The position numbers and the translations under genes were made by a program. From Blumeriella jaapii (lineage: Eukaryota; Ascomycota; Leotiomycetes; Helotiales; Drepanopezizaceae): a DNA stretch of 64,000 nucleotides. The notes beneath the pieces were generated by a model that was not told where the DNA came from, searched no databases, and saw only the letters and a program-made list of their open reading frames with translations. The DNA lies in assembly GCA_009599575.1 (NCBI GenBank), contig VWND01000007.1, positions 877,501 through 941,500 of the forward strand. Reading direction: 5' to 3'. Below, piece after piece: positions 9,409 to 19,007 of this stretch (positions within the stretch are counted from its first letter, which is position 1; each line of letters opens with the position of its first letter).

Positions 9409-12358
9409 CTACCCCCCCGTCCGAAAAAAGCGCGCCCTCGAGCTTTTATCCATTAATACGTCACTATCCAAATAATCGTACGAATCCAAACCTTCGGAAT
9501 ATACCTTCAGCCAGTCTACAAGTTTTACAGAAGGACCGGAAAGCTTCTTATGCGCCAAATAAAAGTCGCGCATTTTCAAAGAAACGTACATAAAATCAAA
9601 CGCGGAGTACCACGTGAAATCTTTATCTAAGCCTACCCAAAAAGCTTTGTACTAAAAGATCTTCCGCTGCATTCGATAAGCGATTAATTTTTCGACTTCG
9701 TATTCAAACTCATCAATTATATTAATAAATTCAAAGGCTGGGTTAACTTGATCTGAAAGCGCGTCGTCAGCTATTTTACGCAATCGACTAGCGTGAAAAA
9801 CTAAATGTACGTTTATAATACTAAAAAGGTTTAGCTTAAAAGCGTTGTCGAAAATTTTGGCTACAACTTTGAAAAGGCCGTTTGTAAAATTATCGAGCTT
9901 GCGAAAAGGCCGAAAAATCGGAAATAAGCGCATATCGAGCCATACGTAATCGCCAACGTCAAAATCGTTCGCGCGGCGAAACTTATTCGCACTTCTTTTC
10001 ATCTTATCGTAAGCTTGTTAAAAATGCGATTTAACAAGGTTCCAAACGTCGTAATAGCGGCGAACGTACGTACGAGCTTCGTCTACGTTTAGCTTATATA
10101 AAAGATTAGAAAAAAAAAAAGTATCGAGCTTTCAATTTCAATTAATATAAAAAATATAACCGTATACAATTTCAAAAAGTGAAAAGCCACCTAAACTTTC
10201 GTAAAAAAGAACCATTTGAGCGAAATCCATTATTAAAAAAAATTCGCTTTAATCGTTTTAATAAAAATTCACGAAAGGTCGAAAGCGTTTTTGCAAGTAT
10301 TAATTGTAAATTTCGGTCTGACCGTCGGTTTCAAAATAAGCGGCTATCGAAAACTTCAATTGCGTACCGAATATTTTATTCAATTCAAACCAAAAGATAG
10401 ACTAATACTAGAGGCCACGATCGCTAATAATACTTTTTAAAAGGCCAAAATACCTGTATACGTGGAATATATACAATTTGGCGAAACCTCGAGCGTCGAT
10501 ATTTTTATAACAAAAAATCGAAATAACCTGCTTGAAAAAACGATTTATCACTACGAACACGTTATCGTAACCGTATTTGTTTTTATTAAAGCTGCAAAAA
10601 TCCATTGTAACGTACTTTCAAAAGTGGTCAGAAACAGAAAAAAGCTAAAAAAAGCCGGGGCGTTTATTTTTTAAAACAAAACTTTTTCGATAAGCGTAGC
10701 AATTGCGACAGTATTGTTTTACGAAAGCTGTCATACCTCGCCAATAATATTAGTCCGAAAGCAATTGCGTAGTTTTGCGAACGCTAAAATAAACGGTGGA
10801 AATCTGATCGTGCATTTTTCGTACAAAAGCCAGACGAAAATAATCGACGTTTAATATTATCAAACGACCGTAATATAATAATAAATCGCGTTCAAATATA
10901 TACGAAATATTATTATCGTTTCCTCTCGTAGCGTTTCGTACAGCTTCCTTTCGAAAGGCCATCAGGCTGCTAGCTGTGCGATTAGCGTGGAAAAGCTGGT
11001 CGACGACACGAAATGCGGGTAAAAAATCAGCTATTTCAACGATAAAAACAGCTGTTTCGAAAGCCGTAGGCGATCGAAATTCTTTAATCAAAAAGCGGTA
11101 ATCGATCTAATCGGCTCGAAAAAATATTTGCAAGCGCTAAATGCGTTTAAAAGAGTTTTAACGGTCGAATTCGCTCGTACGACGTGTCAGTGCGTCAGCC
11201 AAAAGATTATATTTACCTGGTTTGTACGTAATAAAAAAGTTGTAATCGGCGAAAAGTTCGGCCCAGCGTGCTTATCGAGCGTTCAAGAATTTAAAAGTTA
11301 TAAAGTACTCCAAAGCTTTATAATTAATAATTATTTTAATCTGATAAACTAAGCTAATCAATTCAACACGAAAATTGCCTAGAAATCTCACGATTGCGAG
11401 CATCTTTTTATCGTATACGACGTAGTTTAGCTCTGCGAAAACTATAGTTTTGCTGAAATAAGCGACTGAAAGCCAGTCGTCGCTATAAAATTACGAAAGC
11501 ACAAAAGCTATTACGCCGTCGAAAGCGTCAGTCTCTAATATGCAAAAAAGGTTTTGCCTATAATATTATAAAACTGATGCAATAATAAAAGCTAGTATAA
11601 AAAGATCGAAACTTTTTTAACACTCAAAAATGAAATTAAAAAAAACGTTAGCCTTAATTAAATAAACCAAAAGCTTTACAATTATACCGTAGTCTCGAAT
11701 AAAACGTCGGTAAAAGTTACAAAAACCAAAAAAGCTTTATACACCTTTTACAATAATAAAAAGCTTTCAATAAGCGACTACGGAAACTTTCTCTAAATCT
11801 ACCTCTAAGCTTTTAATCGAAATAATAAAGCTTAAATAACGGATCCGTATAACGTTGAATTCAAACTTCCGAATATCGGCCTATAATCCAGCGTCAACGA
11901 GCCTTAAAACACCTTGCGAACGTATATAACGTATTTCAAAAAATCGGACGAATAAATAAAAATGTTATCCAAGTATACAATACAAAAATCGTTTAAATAA
12001 TCGAAAAAAACGTCGTTTATATAACGTTGATAAATTACGGATTTATTAATAAAACCAAAAAATAGCACCTTGCATTTATAAGCGCCGTAACGCGTACGAA
12101 ACGTCGTCAGTTTTTTATTAGCGGAGTCCATTCGAATTTTGTAAAAAGCTTAACGAATATCGAGCTTCGTAAAAATTCGCGCTTCCGAAAAACGAGCAAA
12201 AGTTTCATCGATAAAAAGAAAAAAATAGCGATCCTTACGAATAACATTATTAAAAGCTCGATAATCGATACAAAAACGCAGTAAACCGTCGGGTTTTTTA
12301 ACGAAAAACATTGGAACAGTAAAAAAAACGGTGGAAAATTCGATAAAACCTTTATCAA
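9409..12358 (-). pseudogene. Decayed pol: RT, RNase H, integrase, chromodomain
   Basis: Fragments read on the minus strand in the order expected of Ty3/gypsy pol. At 11904-12358 is a reverse transcriptase palm with the FCIVYLDN block, where the family has YLDD. At 10750-11091 is the linker and zinc-binding region (LLLYYGRLIILNVDYFR). At 10408-10605 is the integrase core (KYGYDNVFVVINRF, ISDRG). At 9652-10002 is the integrase C-terminal part (DFDVGDYVW, LRKIADDAL), running into a chromodomain (GLDKDFTWY near 9615). The frame ends in GGGGGGTAG at 9409, directly against the 3' LTR. Multiple stops and frame breaks separate the fragments. Function is lost. Confidence 0.85.
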
Positions 12359-13454
12359 AATTATTTTACAAATAAATCTTAATAATCTCGAATTCTAAAA
12401 TCGATATTTTATATAAAAAAGTGTATTTCAGCTCTTTCTCACTTATAATAAGCTCGATCTTATAGTCGTAAGGCCGGTAAAAGACTAGCTCGTTACTAGC
12501 GGCCTTAGAAAACACGTATTCGAAGTCTTTGTATTCCGGAAAAAAAAATTCGAAAAAAAGTTTATTCGAAATTAGCTCTGCTAAACTAATTAAAAGGATC
12601 GAAATCGATATTTCATTAATCCTGAAACGTTCGAAAAAACTATGAAATTAAATCTTAAAAAAAATATTATACGTAAAATCGTTTAATATTCTGTCGATCT
12701 CGTATAAAAAAGTTGAAAACACTTCAACTGCTTCTTTTCTGGAAATCAGCTTGAAAGCGTATGCAATAATCTGGCAGATGGAAATTAAGTAAACAGTAAA
12801 TTAAAAAACTCGTCTTCGAATTAATCGTTTGAAAAATTCAGAAAATGGCTTATTTAAACTATCGATTATATTAAGCTGAAAGGCCATCGCGGCGAAAGCC
12901 TTCTTTCGGTCTTTAATATAACTGTTCTTCGTAAAACGAAAAAGCTGTTCTGACGAAAAAAGAAAAAAAGAAAAAGAAATAATAAAAAAAAAATCGGCAG
13001 CCTGGAAAAATAATATAATTTCTTATATTATCCTATTAGCGTCGCCATCGAAATTAGCACCGCGAATAAAATTCGACCTTTTCGCGCTTCGCATAGCGTC
13101 GTAAATCTGCCACAATTAATCAAGATTCTTATCACGTTTTATAACGTCGTTTTAATAGCAAAATTAAATCTTTCGGAAGTGCAAATAAAAGATTTCAATA
13201 CAACAAGCGTAAAAAACTGTGAAAAAATAAAACTTCGGCCAATAAAACTTGCGTTTATTACAGTCTAATAGAACTTAGTATTCGGCCAGCCAAGCTCTTT
13301 CTAAAATCACATCATGATTTCCGAAATTGGTAATTAAAAAAGAAATAAACGATTATATTCGATTATCAACAATAAAATTAAAAAGCGTAAAATATATAAT
13401 TAAATAGCCACGAATTCCATTATACCCTTTTACAAAAAAAAAAACCGAAAAAAA

Positions 13455-14471
13455 TTAAATTAAAAGTTTTAAAAAAAAAAAAAAAAACTTGATCAACGCC
13501 GAATCGATCAACGCATAACCGTTCGCTTTAAAATCGGCGAACGCCTTCACCTTGTACGAAAAGCCATTCTTAATAAATATAACGGGGATTGTTAATAAAT
13601 CGCCACCAAAAAGCTTTCGAACGTCAAAATAACGCATATCGCGCAACACGCTCAAAAAAAAAGCTTTGCTTAAACCTGGGCGTTTTTCCGACTGGCGGAA
13701 AAGCCTTCGACTTTCTCGTATGCGTTTTGGAAATCGTTTAAAAAAAGGTTTTCGTTTTTATTACTATTATTAAAGGGCGAATCCTCGGCCGGTTCGACCT
13801 CGTTTACATCTACCAGCCTGAAAAAGCTTTTGAATAGAACCGAAAATCGGCCCGTAAAAAGTCGTGCAGATTGGCCTCGAACCTTCTGGTATGAAATAAA
13901 AAACGAGCGTTATCGTTGGTCCGATCGAAAAGGAAAAACGCCAAAAAGGGCGTTTTGGCGTAAAAAAGAAGGAAAAACAAAAGGCTGAAAAAAAGCCTAT
14001 GGAGCATTTGGACGACTCTCGTACGTACGATTTGACTCGTAATACGCTTTGATTAAAAACCTACTATTTTAATAAATAATAAACTTAATTAAAAAGCGAC
14101 TCGCGTATAAAATTCGTTCAGCCAACTAACCTTATTCTTTGACGGACGGCGGTAAGCCAATCCTTAAAAATCGTTGTACGCGCCTATTCCAAATGCAGCT
14201 TTTCTCGTAAACGCCTTAGTATTTTATCGCGAAAAGCGTTTCGAAGCTATTTGTCAATCCGTATTTAAGCGTTCGCTGCGAAAATGGAAAATCGCAAATA
14301 AAATCGCCAAAAATCGTCGTGCGTACTTATTGCAAGCATTTTAAACTCGTCTTCCGCCCTTTGAACGTCTAAAAGGTCGGCCAGAAAATCGGCGACCTTT
14401 TTCATTAATTCTTCGGAAAATATAAAATCGGAACGGTCCAAAATACGCGAAATCAAAAACTCCTTTACCAC
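13455..14471 (-). pseudogene. Decayed gag-protease region of the chromovirus
   Basis: At 13455-13655 the minus-strand frame resembles a retropepsin-like domain, with FADFKANGYALID where the family has a DSGA-type active site. The catalytic motif itself is altered. At 14265-14471 is a helical acidic/basic fragment in the position expected for gag. The frames are short and broken, and the region is cut by the insertion at 14599. The assignment rests mainly on position in the element. Confidence 0.55.
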
Positions 14472-14598
14472 GCTTTCGGTCTGATCGAATATATAATTTT
14501 TGCGAAATCGATCGCTAACGAAATAATCGTAATAAAGTTCGAAGTTATCGAAAATTCTAATCTCTTAATAACGTGCTTTATAATCTTCACCATCATTT

Positions 14599-14840
14599 TG
14601 TGACGACGTGGCCCGTTCGGCCCCTCGGCCCTTCGGCTTCCCGGCCCTTGGCCCTTGGCCCTTGGCCCTTGGCCCTTGGCCCTTGGCCCCTTCGGCCCTT
14701 CGGCCCTTTCGGCCTTCCGGCCCTTGCCGAACCTTAAACCCATTTGTATATAGCTTCTTCCAGCAGAACCTCTTCCAGGTTCTGCACCTTGATATTCTAA
14801 ACCCTTCGCCTACCTGTTCTCCAGCATACGTGTCGTCACA
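14599..14840 (+). repeat. 5' LTR of the small element
   Basis: This 242 bp LTR is identical to 15799-16040 except for A at 14801. It runs from TGTGACGAC to GTCGTCACA and is preceded by CATTT. Confidence 0.92.
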
Positions 14841-15798
14841 TTATATCAAGGTCAAACACCCCCTTTTCAGCCTCGAAGCTACACCTTCATTTTTCAGACT
14901 ACTTCGGCGTCTGTAACCTTTCTACTGCGACGCCGCCACACCGCCTTTTTCGCTGTAGCCAGCTTTTGCAGCAAACGTTACACCACCTTTAAAGCTCTTA
15001 TCGATCAAAACTCCTTCGAGCCTATTTCAGTCAATTTTCCTCGCCCGAGCACGCTGCGGTGAAGACTCCGCGAAAAGGCCGACGATTTTTCCGGCGATTT
15101 ACCCCCCCCCCCCTGCACTATTTCCGCTAAACACCGAAATACTGTTCACAAACCGGCAAATTCGGACCTTTTCACTAAGCGTTCCGACCGAACCAGCTAT
15201 TCGACGCAATTTCTTCGAATAACCGACGTGCCTTCCTTTTCGGTATTCGTTGTTTTCTTTCGATACAGCTGTTCTGATGAAGCCTGCCGTTATTCGACTA
15301 GCCTTTTGGCTGCAAAACCTTATAAACGCGAAACACCAATATACGCGCAGCCTCGATACGTGTACGCGGAATTTGATTAAAGCTATTACTAGTCGACATA
15401 AGGCTCCTGCCACTCCTCTCACTCCTGTTTCTACCTTGGCCGACTATCAAGCCAGATTAACTCGACTTTCGGTATTAATATACGACAATTGGCTGCAAAA
15501 CCCCCTCCTCCACCACCAGCGCCAGCGCCGGCGCCGGAACGCGATTATACCCCTTTTTTGCAAGAAATTATCGACGTATCGCGTAACGTGGAGGGCCTGA
15601 TATTAAACCAAGCCGAGCAAATGGATTTTATTATCGATAGGGTTAGTTAAAGGAGTGAAAATAGCGACTTATATGCAAGATGGCTTGCAAAGAACGTATG
15701 CGAGAGCTGTATTACAATTTTGAGTTGATTTCTACGTTCGAAAGCGAACGCTCACTACGTTATGCTATAACTCCGTTCTTTTTCGGACGGGGGGGTAG

Positions 15799-16040
15799 TG
15801 TGACGACGTGGCCCGTTCGGCCCCTCGGCCCTTCGGCTTCCCGGCCCTTGGCCCTTGGCCCTTGGCCCTTGGCCCTTGGCCCTTGGCCCCTTCGGCCCTT
15901 CGGCCCTTTCGGCCTTCCGGCCCTTGCCGAACCTTAAACCCATTTGTATATAGCTTCTTCCAGCAGAACCTCTTCCAGGTTCTGCACCTTGATATTCTAA
16001 GCCCTTCGCCTACCTGTTCTCCAGCATACGTGTCGTCACA
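15799..16040 (+). repeat. 3' LTR of the small element
   Basis: This is the direct repeat of 14599-14840 at an exact 1200 bp offset. It is preceded by a G-rich polypurine tract and followed by the CATTT target duplication. Confidence 0.92.
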
Positions 16041-16725
16041 CATTTAGCTTAAACTCAAAGTTCGAAACGCGCTTTATACGAGCTAATCGAAAATCAGCAG
16101 ATAAATAAAAACCATAGCGTTCAAAAAGCGCGCTAGGATTTTGGCCGTTAAAAAAAGATCCAAAAAGAATTCGCGAAAAGCGTGGAAATTGATTTGCAGC
16201 GTTTGTTAATTAAAATAAAACGTTGCGAAAAAAAGAAAAAGCAGCAGATTCGCGACTAGCAAAAGCACGTTCGATAGATTTTACCAAACGCTCTGATTAA
16301 AAGGTCTGTCGCAATCGCATAGCCTTCAGAAATTATCGTTTACGCTTTTACGCTTTTTTCAATTGATTTTACAAAAGTCTCAACTGAACGCTTTCAGCGC
16401 TAGGCTGGAAAATGGCAAGCGAAGTGGTTGGCGCTCTGCCTTTTCCTTTGTTCTTCTTTCCTCGAAGAGAGAACTGTTTTTCAGAAAAAGAAACTTCTAA
16501 AGGAGATTGCTTTTTCGCTAATTAAAAAAAGGAAAGAAATTAAGATGTAGTAGCAAAAGCTGAAAAGCTCTGCTGAGAAAGAAATCGTTAAACAAAAGCC
16601 ATCCTTCGCGAAATGCGAAAATAAGCTTTTTCACGACCGGTCGATCACTTTGGTGTAATCCGTAAAAAATTCGAAAAAAAAAATAATTTACGCCGTCGCC
16701 AGCGTAAAAAAAAAGTTGTTAATAA

Positions 16726-17019
16726 TATAACGATCTAATCAATCGAAAGGCTAGGAAATCAGTCAACTGGTCGCCGTATTCATATGGTATGAAACGAGCC
16801 TTTGGTTCTGTAACAAAAATATTCACTTAGAATCAACAACTGCAGAAGGCAGAGGTTGCTAAAAAAAAAAAGCCTTATATACATAATAGTCTCTATAGTT
16901 GATGGGGAAACCCACCAGGAGACCAGGGAGCTTGCAGCTATACGTAGTTGCTGGGGAGCTTGCAGCTATACGTAGTTGCTGGGGTGACACGAGAGGTGGC
17001 AACAGAATGAATCGTCACA
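16726..17019 (-). repeat. 5' LTR of the chromovirus (less mutated copy)
   Basis: This 294 bp LTR is homologous to 9115-9408. It ends ATCGTCACA, followed by GAGTT (17020-17024), which is the uninterrupted sequence of the target as judged from copy 1 of the TIR element. Its inner terminus reads TATAACGATC where the left LTR has TGTGACGATC, itself a G to A change. Confidence 0.88.
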
Positions 17020-17024
17020 GAGTT

Positions 17025-17281
17025 AAATCAGAAGCTTTTAAACGTCTAAAAGCTAATATAACAGCTGGAACAAAAGCTGAAGTAGAAGCTGAAGCCATTG
17101 CGTTGCGTTGCGTGGTATTGCGTAAGAAATTAGAATATAATACAAAGTTTTGCCCGTATCTTATATTTTTCAAATTTGTCGTATTTCGTGGAAGCTTACC
17201 GAAAGTTGGGTTACTACCTGATTGAGCTAAGGTGAAATTATCCCTGCTTGACCAGGAATAATACTTAACCGATAGACTGTG
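17025..17281 (-). mobile_element. TIR element copy 2, right half
   Basis: This continues 8837-9114 after the retrotransposon. It matches the reverse complement of 7164-7430 and ends CCGATAGACTGTG followed by TA and a TACA microsatellite. It differs from copy 1 by only a few substitutions in the terminal 100 bp. Confidence 0.8.
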
Positions 17282-17360
17282 TACATACATACATACATAC
17301 ATACATACATACATACCTACATACAGTATGTAGAGATCACATCTCGTGCTCAACCCGTGC

Positions 17361-17410
17361 TGGGCTGGGCTGGGCTGGGCTGGGCTGGGCTGGGCTGGGC
17401 TGGGCTGGGC
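17361..17410. repeat. (TGGGC)10 microsatellite
   Basis: Ten perfect copies of TGGGC lie in tandem, about 80 bp outside the split TIR element. Confidence 0.92.
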
Positions 17411-18981
17411 CTCGCGAGAGAAAAAGCAAGTCCCACAGAGCCCTCCGCGCCATCGTGGACGGCGGGGGGGGGGGGGGGGTGTTAGATTTGTCACGGTCGC
17501 TCAACTCGTACACACACATACACACACACACACACACAAACGTGTCGTCGCGGACGGGAGCATCTTTTCCCTTTCGGTGCAGAGGCAGAGCAGAGCAGAG
17601 CAGAGGAGGGAAATCGGGCCTGGGGATGCAGCTGGATGGATATACAGCACAGGAACCGGTACGGGCTTGGCTGGGAGACGTCGCAGCGTTTGGTACAGTA
17701 CGAGTATAGTCGCAAGGAGGAGGAGGGAGGGGGAGGTAGTCAGTCTGGTGATGGACACCTCCTCGGAGGTACAGTATATAAAAAAGAAGGCTTCTCCCCG
17801 GGTCGTTCGGCAGTCCATCCATCATTCAGAGGTAGTCGTCGATGGCGGGATAAAGCCAGTGTTGCAAACGATGCCAGTGATGGTTGCAATATCACACCGG
17901 CTTCATATATAGGAGATTCAGCGATCTCAAAACGTCGCAAGAAAGGGACAGGATGAACTACTATGCTACTGTCTCACCGTAACGAGGTTTGGCTTTATCT
18001 GGCCTACCTACATATATACCTTATATGCAGTAGTACATACATACATGGAGCAACCGCCTGGCCAGCTTCCATACAGTATACAGTACAGTCAACGCCACAA
18101 TCCGTACACACAGTACTGTACCTACAGTACAGTACCTACTGTAGTTGGGAGCCGCCAAGCACCTCAAGTCCAGGTCCCCAGACCCTCGCGAGATATACAC
18201 ATACAGTACAGTAGCAACCCCTTTTCCAGCCCGACCTCGATCGCAACGGCTGGCTCTTCTCAACACGTCTCGCCTGCCCCGGAGTAGCCACAACCCCTGC
18301 GGTACTGTACGTACTGTACGTACCTAAAACCGGGGCCCGAACTGCCCATCAGACCCTCTGCCTCTCCATTCCGCATGAAGTCGTCGATTTCACCACCGTC
18401 TCGAGAAGGAAGGAAGGGCTGGTGTTCTTCGGTACGGTATGTATGTATGTATGTATGTACTGTGAGGGTTGGGTGGGAGGAGGGAAGAAACATAGTATCG
18501 TACCGAGCATGTATTATACTGACTGTACTGTGCTGTATGTATTGTATGTACTGAAGAGGACAGGACAATCAATACGTACCCCAGCCCAGCCCAGCCCAGT
18601 CCAGCCCAGTCCAGACGCTAGACGCGACCCTCGCAACCGCGAAGCCGGTCTTCGACACACAAGCCGGCATCTGGATGGATACCGTACCGTACCGTACTGT
18701 ACTGTACTGTGCATTCGAGTGAGCGCTGATTCAATCTTCGTGTTTCATTCTCCACCGCGAGGAAGGGGGACAGGCGGGACGCACGAACGGCGCGGAGCCG
18801 TGGCTTGTGCGTGCGTGCGTGCGTGCAACTAACTGCACACATGGACATCAGCCGGAAACCCAGAATCCGGGGGGGGGGGGGGGGAAGAGAATGCGAAACT
18901 CCAAACCAAGATCGGTCTCGGTTGGGTTCGCCGTAAGTACAGTACAGTACGGTAAGACCCTGCTTATCAGCCTGGCGGTTC

Positions 18982-19007
18982 GGGATTGGGGTTGGGGTTG
19001 GGGTTGG
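18982..19007 (+). repeat. TTGGGG repeats, G-quadruplex candidate
   Basis: Four G-runs of three or four bases are separated by ATT or TT, meeting the usual spacing for a G-quadruplex. The array is short and internal, so it is not a telomere. Confidence 0.7.

Larger units (their letters stand above)
14599..16040 (+). mobile_element. Small non-autonomous LTR retrotransposon (TRIM/LARD-like)
   Basis: This 1442 bp element has two 242 bp LTRs (14599-14840, 15799-16040) that differ only at 14801 (A) versus 16001 (G). The flanking 5 bp repeat CATTT is perfect (14594-14598, 16041-16045). The LTRs begin TGTGACGAC and end GTCGTCACA, and contain a seven-base GGCCCTT repeat array. The 958 bp interior has no enzyme domains, only a short proline-rich frame ending EQMDFIIDRVS near 15650. 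A polypurine tract TTCGGACGGGGGGGTAG lies immediately before the right LTR and fixes the orientation as plus. The element interrupts the gag region of the RIP-decayed chromovirus but is itself hardly mutated. Confidence 0.9.
9115..17019 (-). mobile_element. Ty3/gypsy chromovirus LTR retrotransposon, RIP-degraded
   Basis: This is a 7905 bp element bounded by 294 bp LTRs with TGTGACGAT/ATCGTCACA-type termini. The flanking 5 bp repeat is GAATT on the left and GAGTT on the right, differing by one G to A change. It reads on the minus strand, with its 5' LTR at 16726-17019. The order is gag remnants (about 14.2-16.7 kb, interrupted), protease-like (13455-13655), reverse transcriptase (11904-12358), RNase H region, zinc-binding and integrase core (10408-11091), integrase C-terminus and chromodomain (9409-10002). 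This is the Ty3/gypsy order. Frames are riddled with stops and the body is AT-rich, as expected after RIP. A younger LTR element sits at 14599-16040. It should be inactive. Confidence 0.9.

Noticed and set aside
9115..17019. Intact retrotransposon able to move
   Set aside because: Every enzyme domain is broken by stops and shifts, and active-site motifs are altered.
18982..19007. TTGGGG repeats as telomere sequence
   Set aside because: There are only four units, inside a window with genes on both sides. Fungal telomeres are usually TTAGGG, so this is a short G-rich microsatellite.
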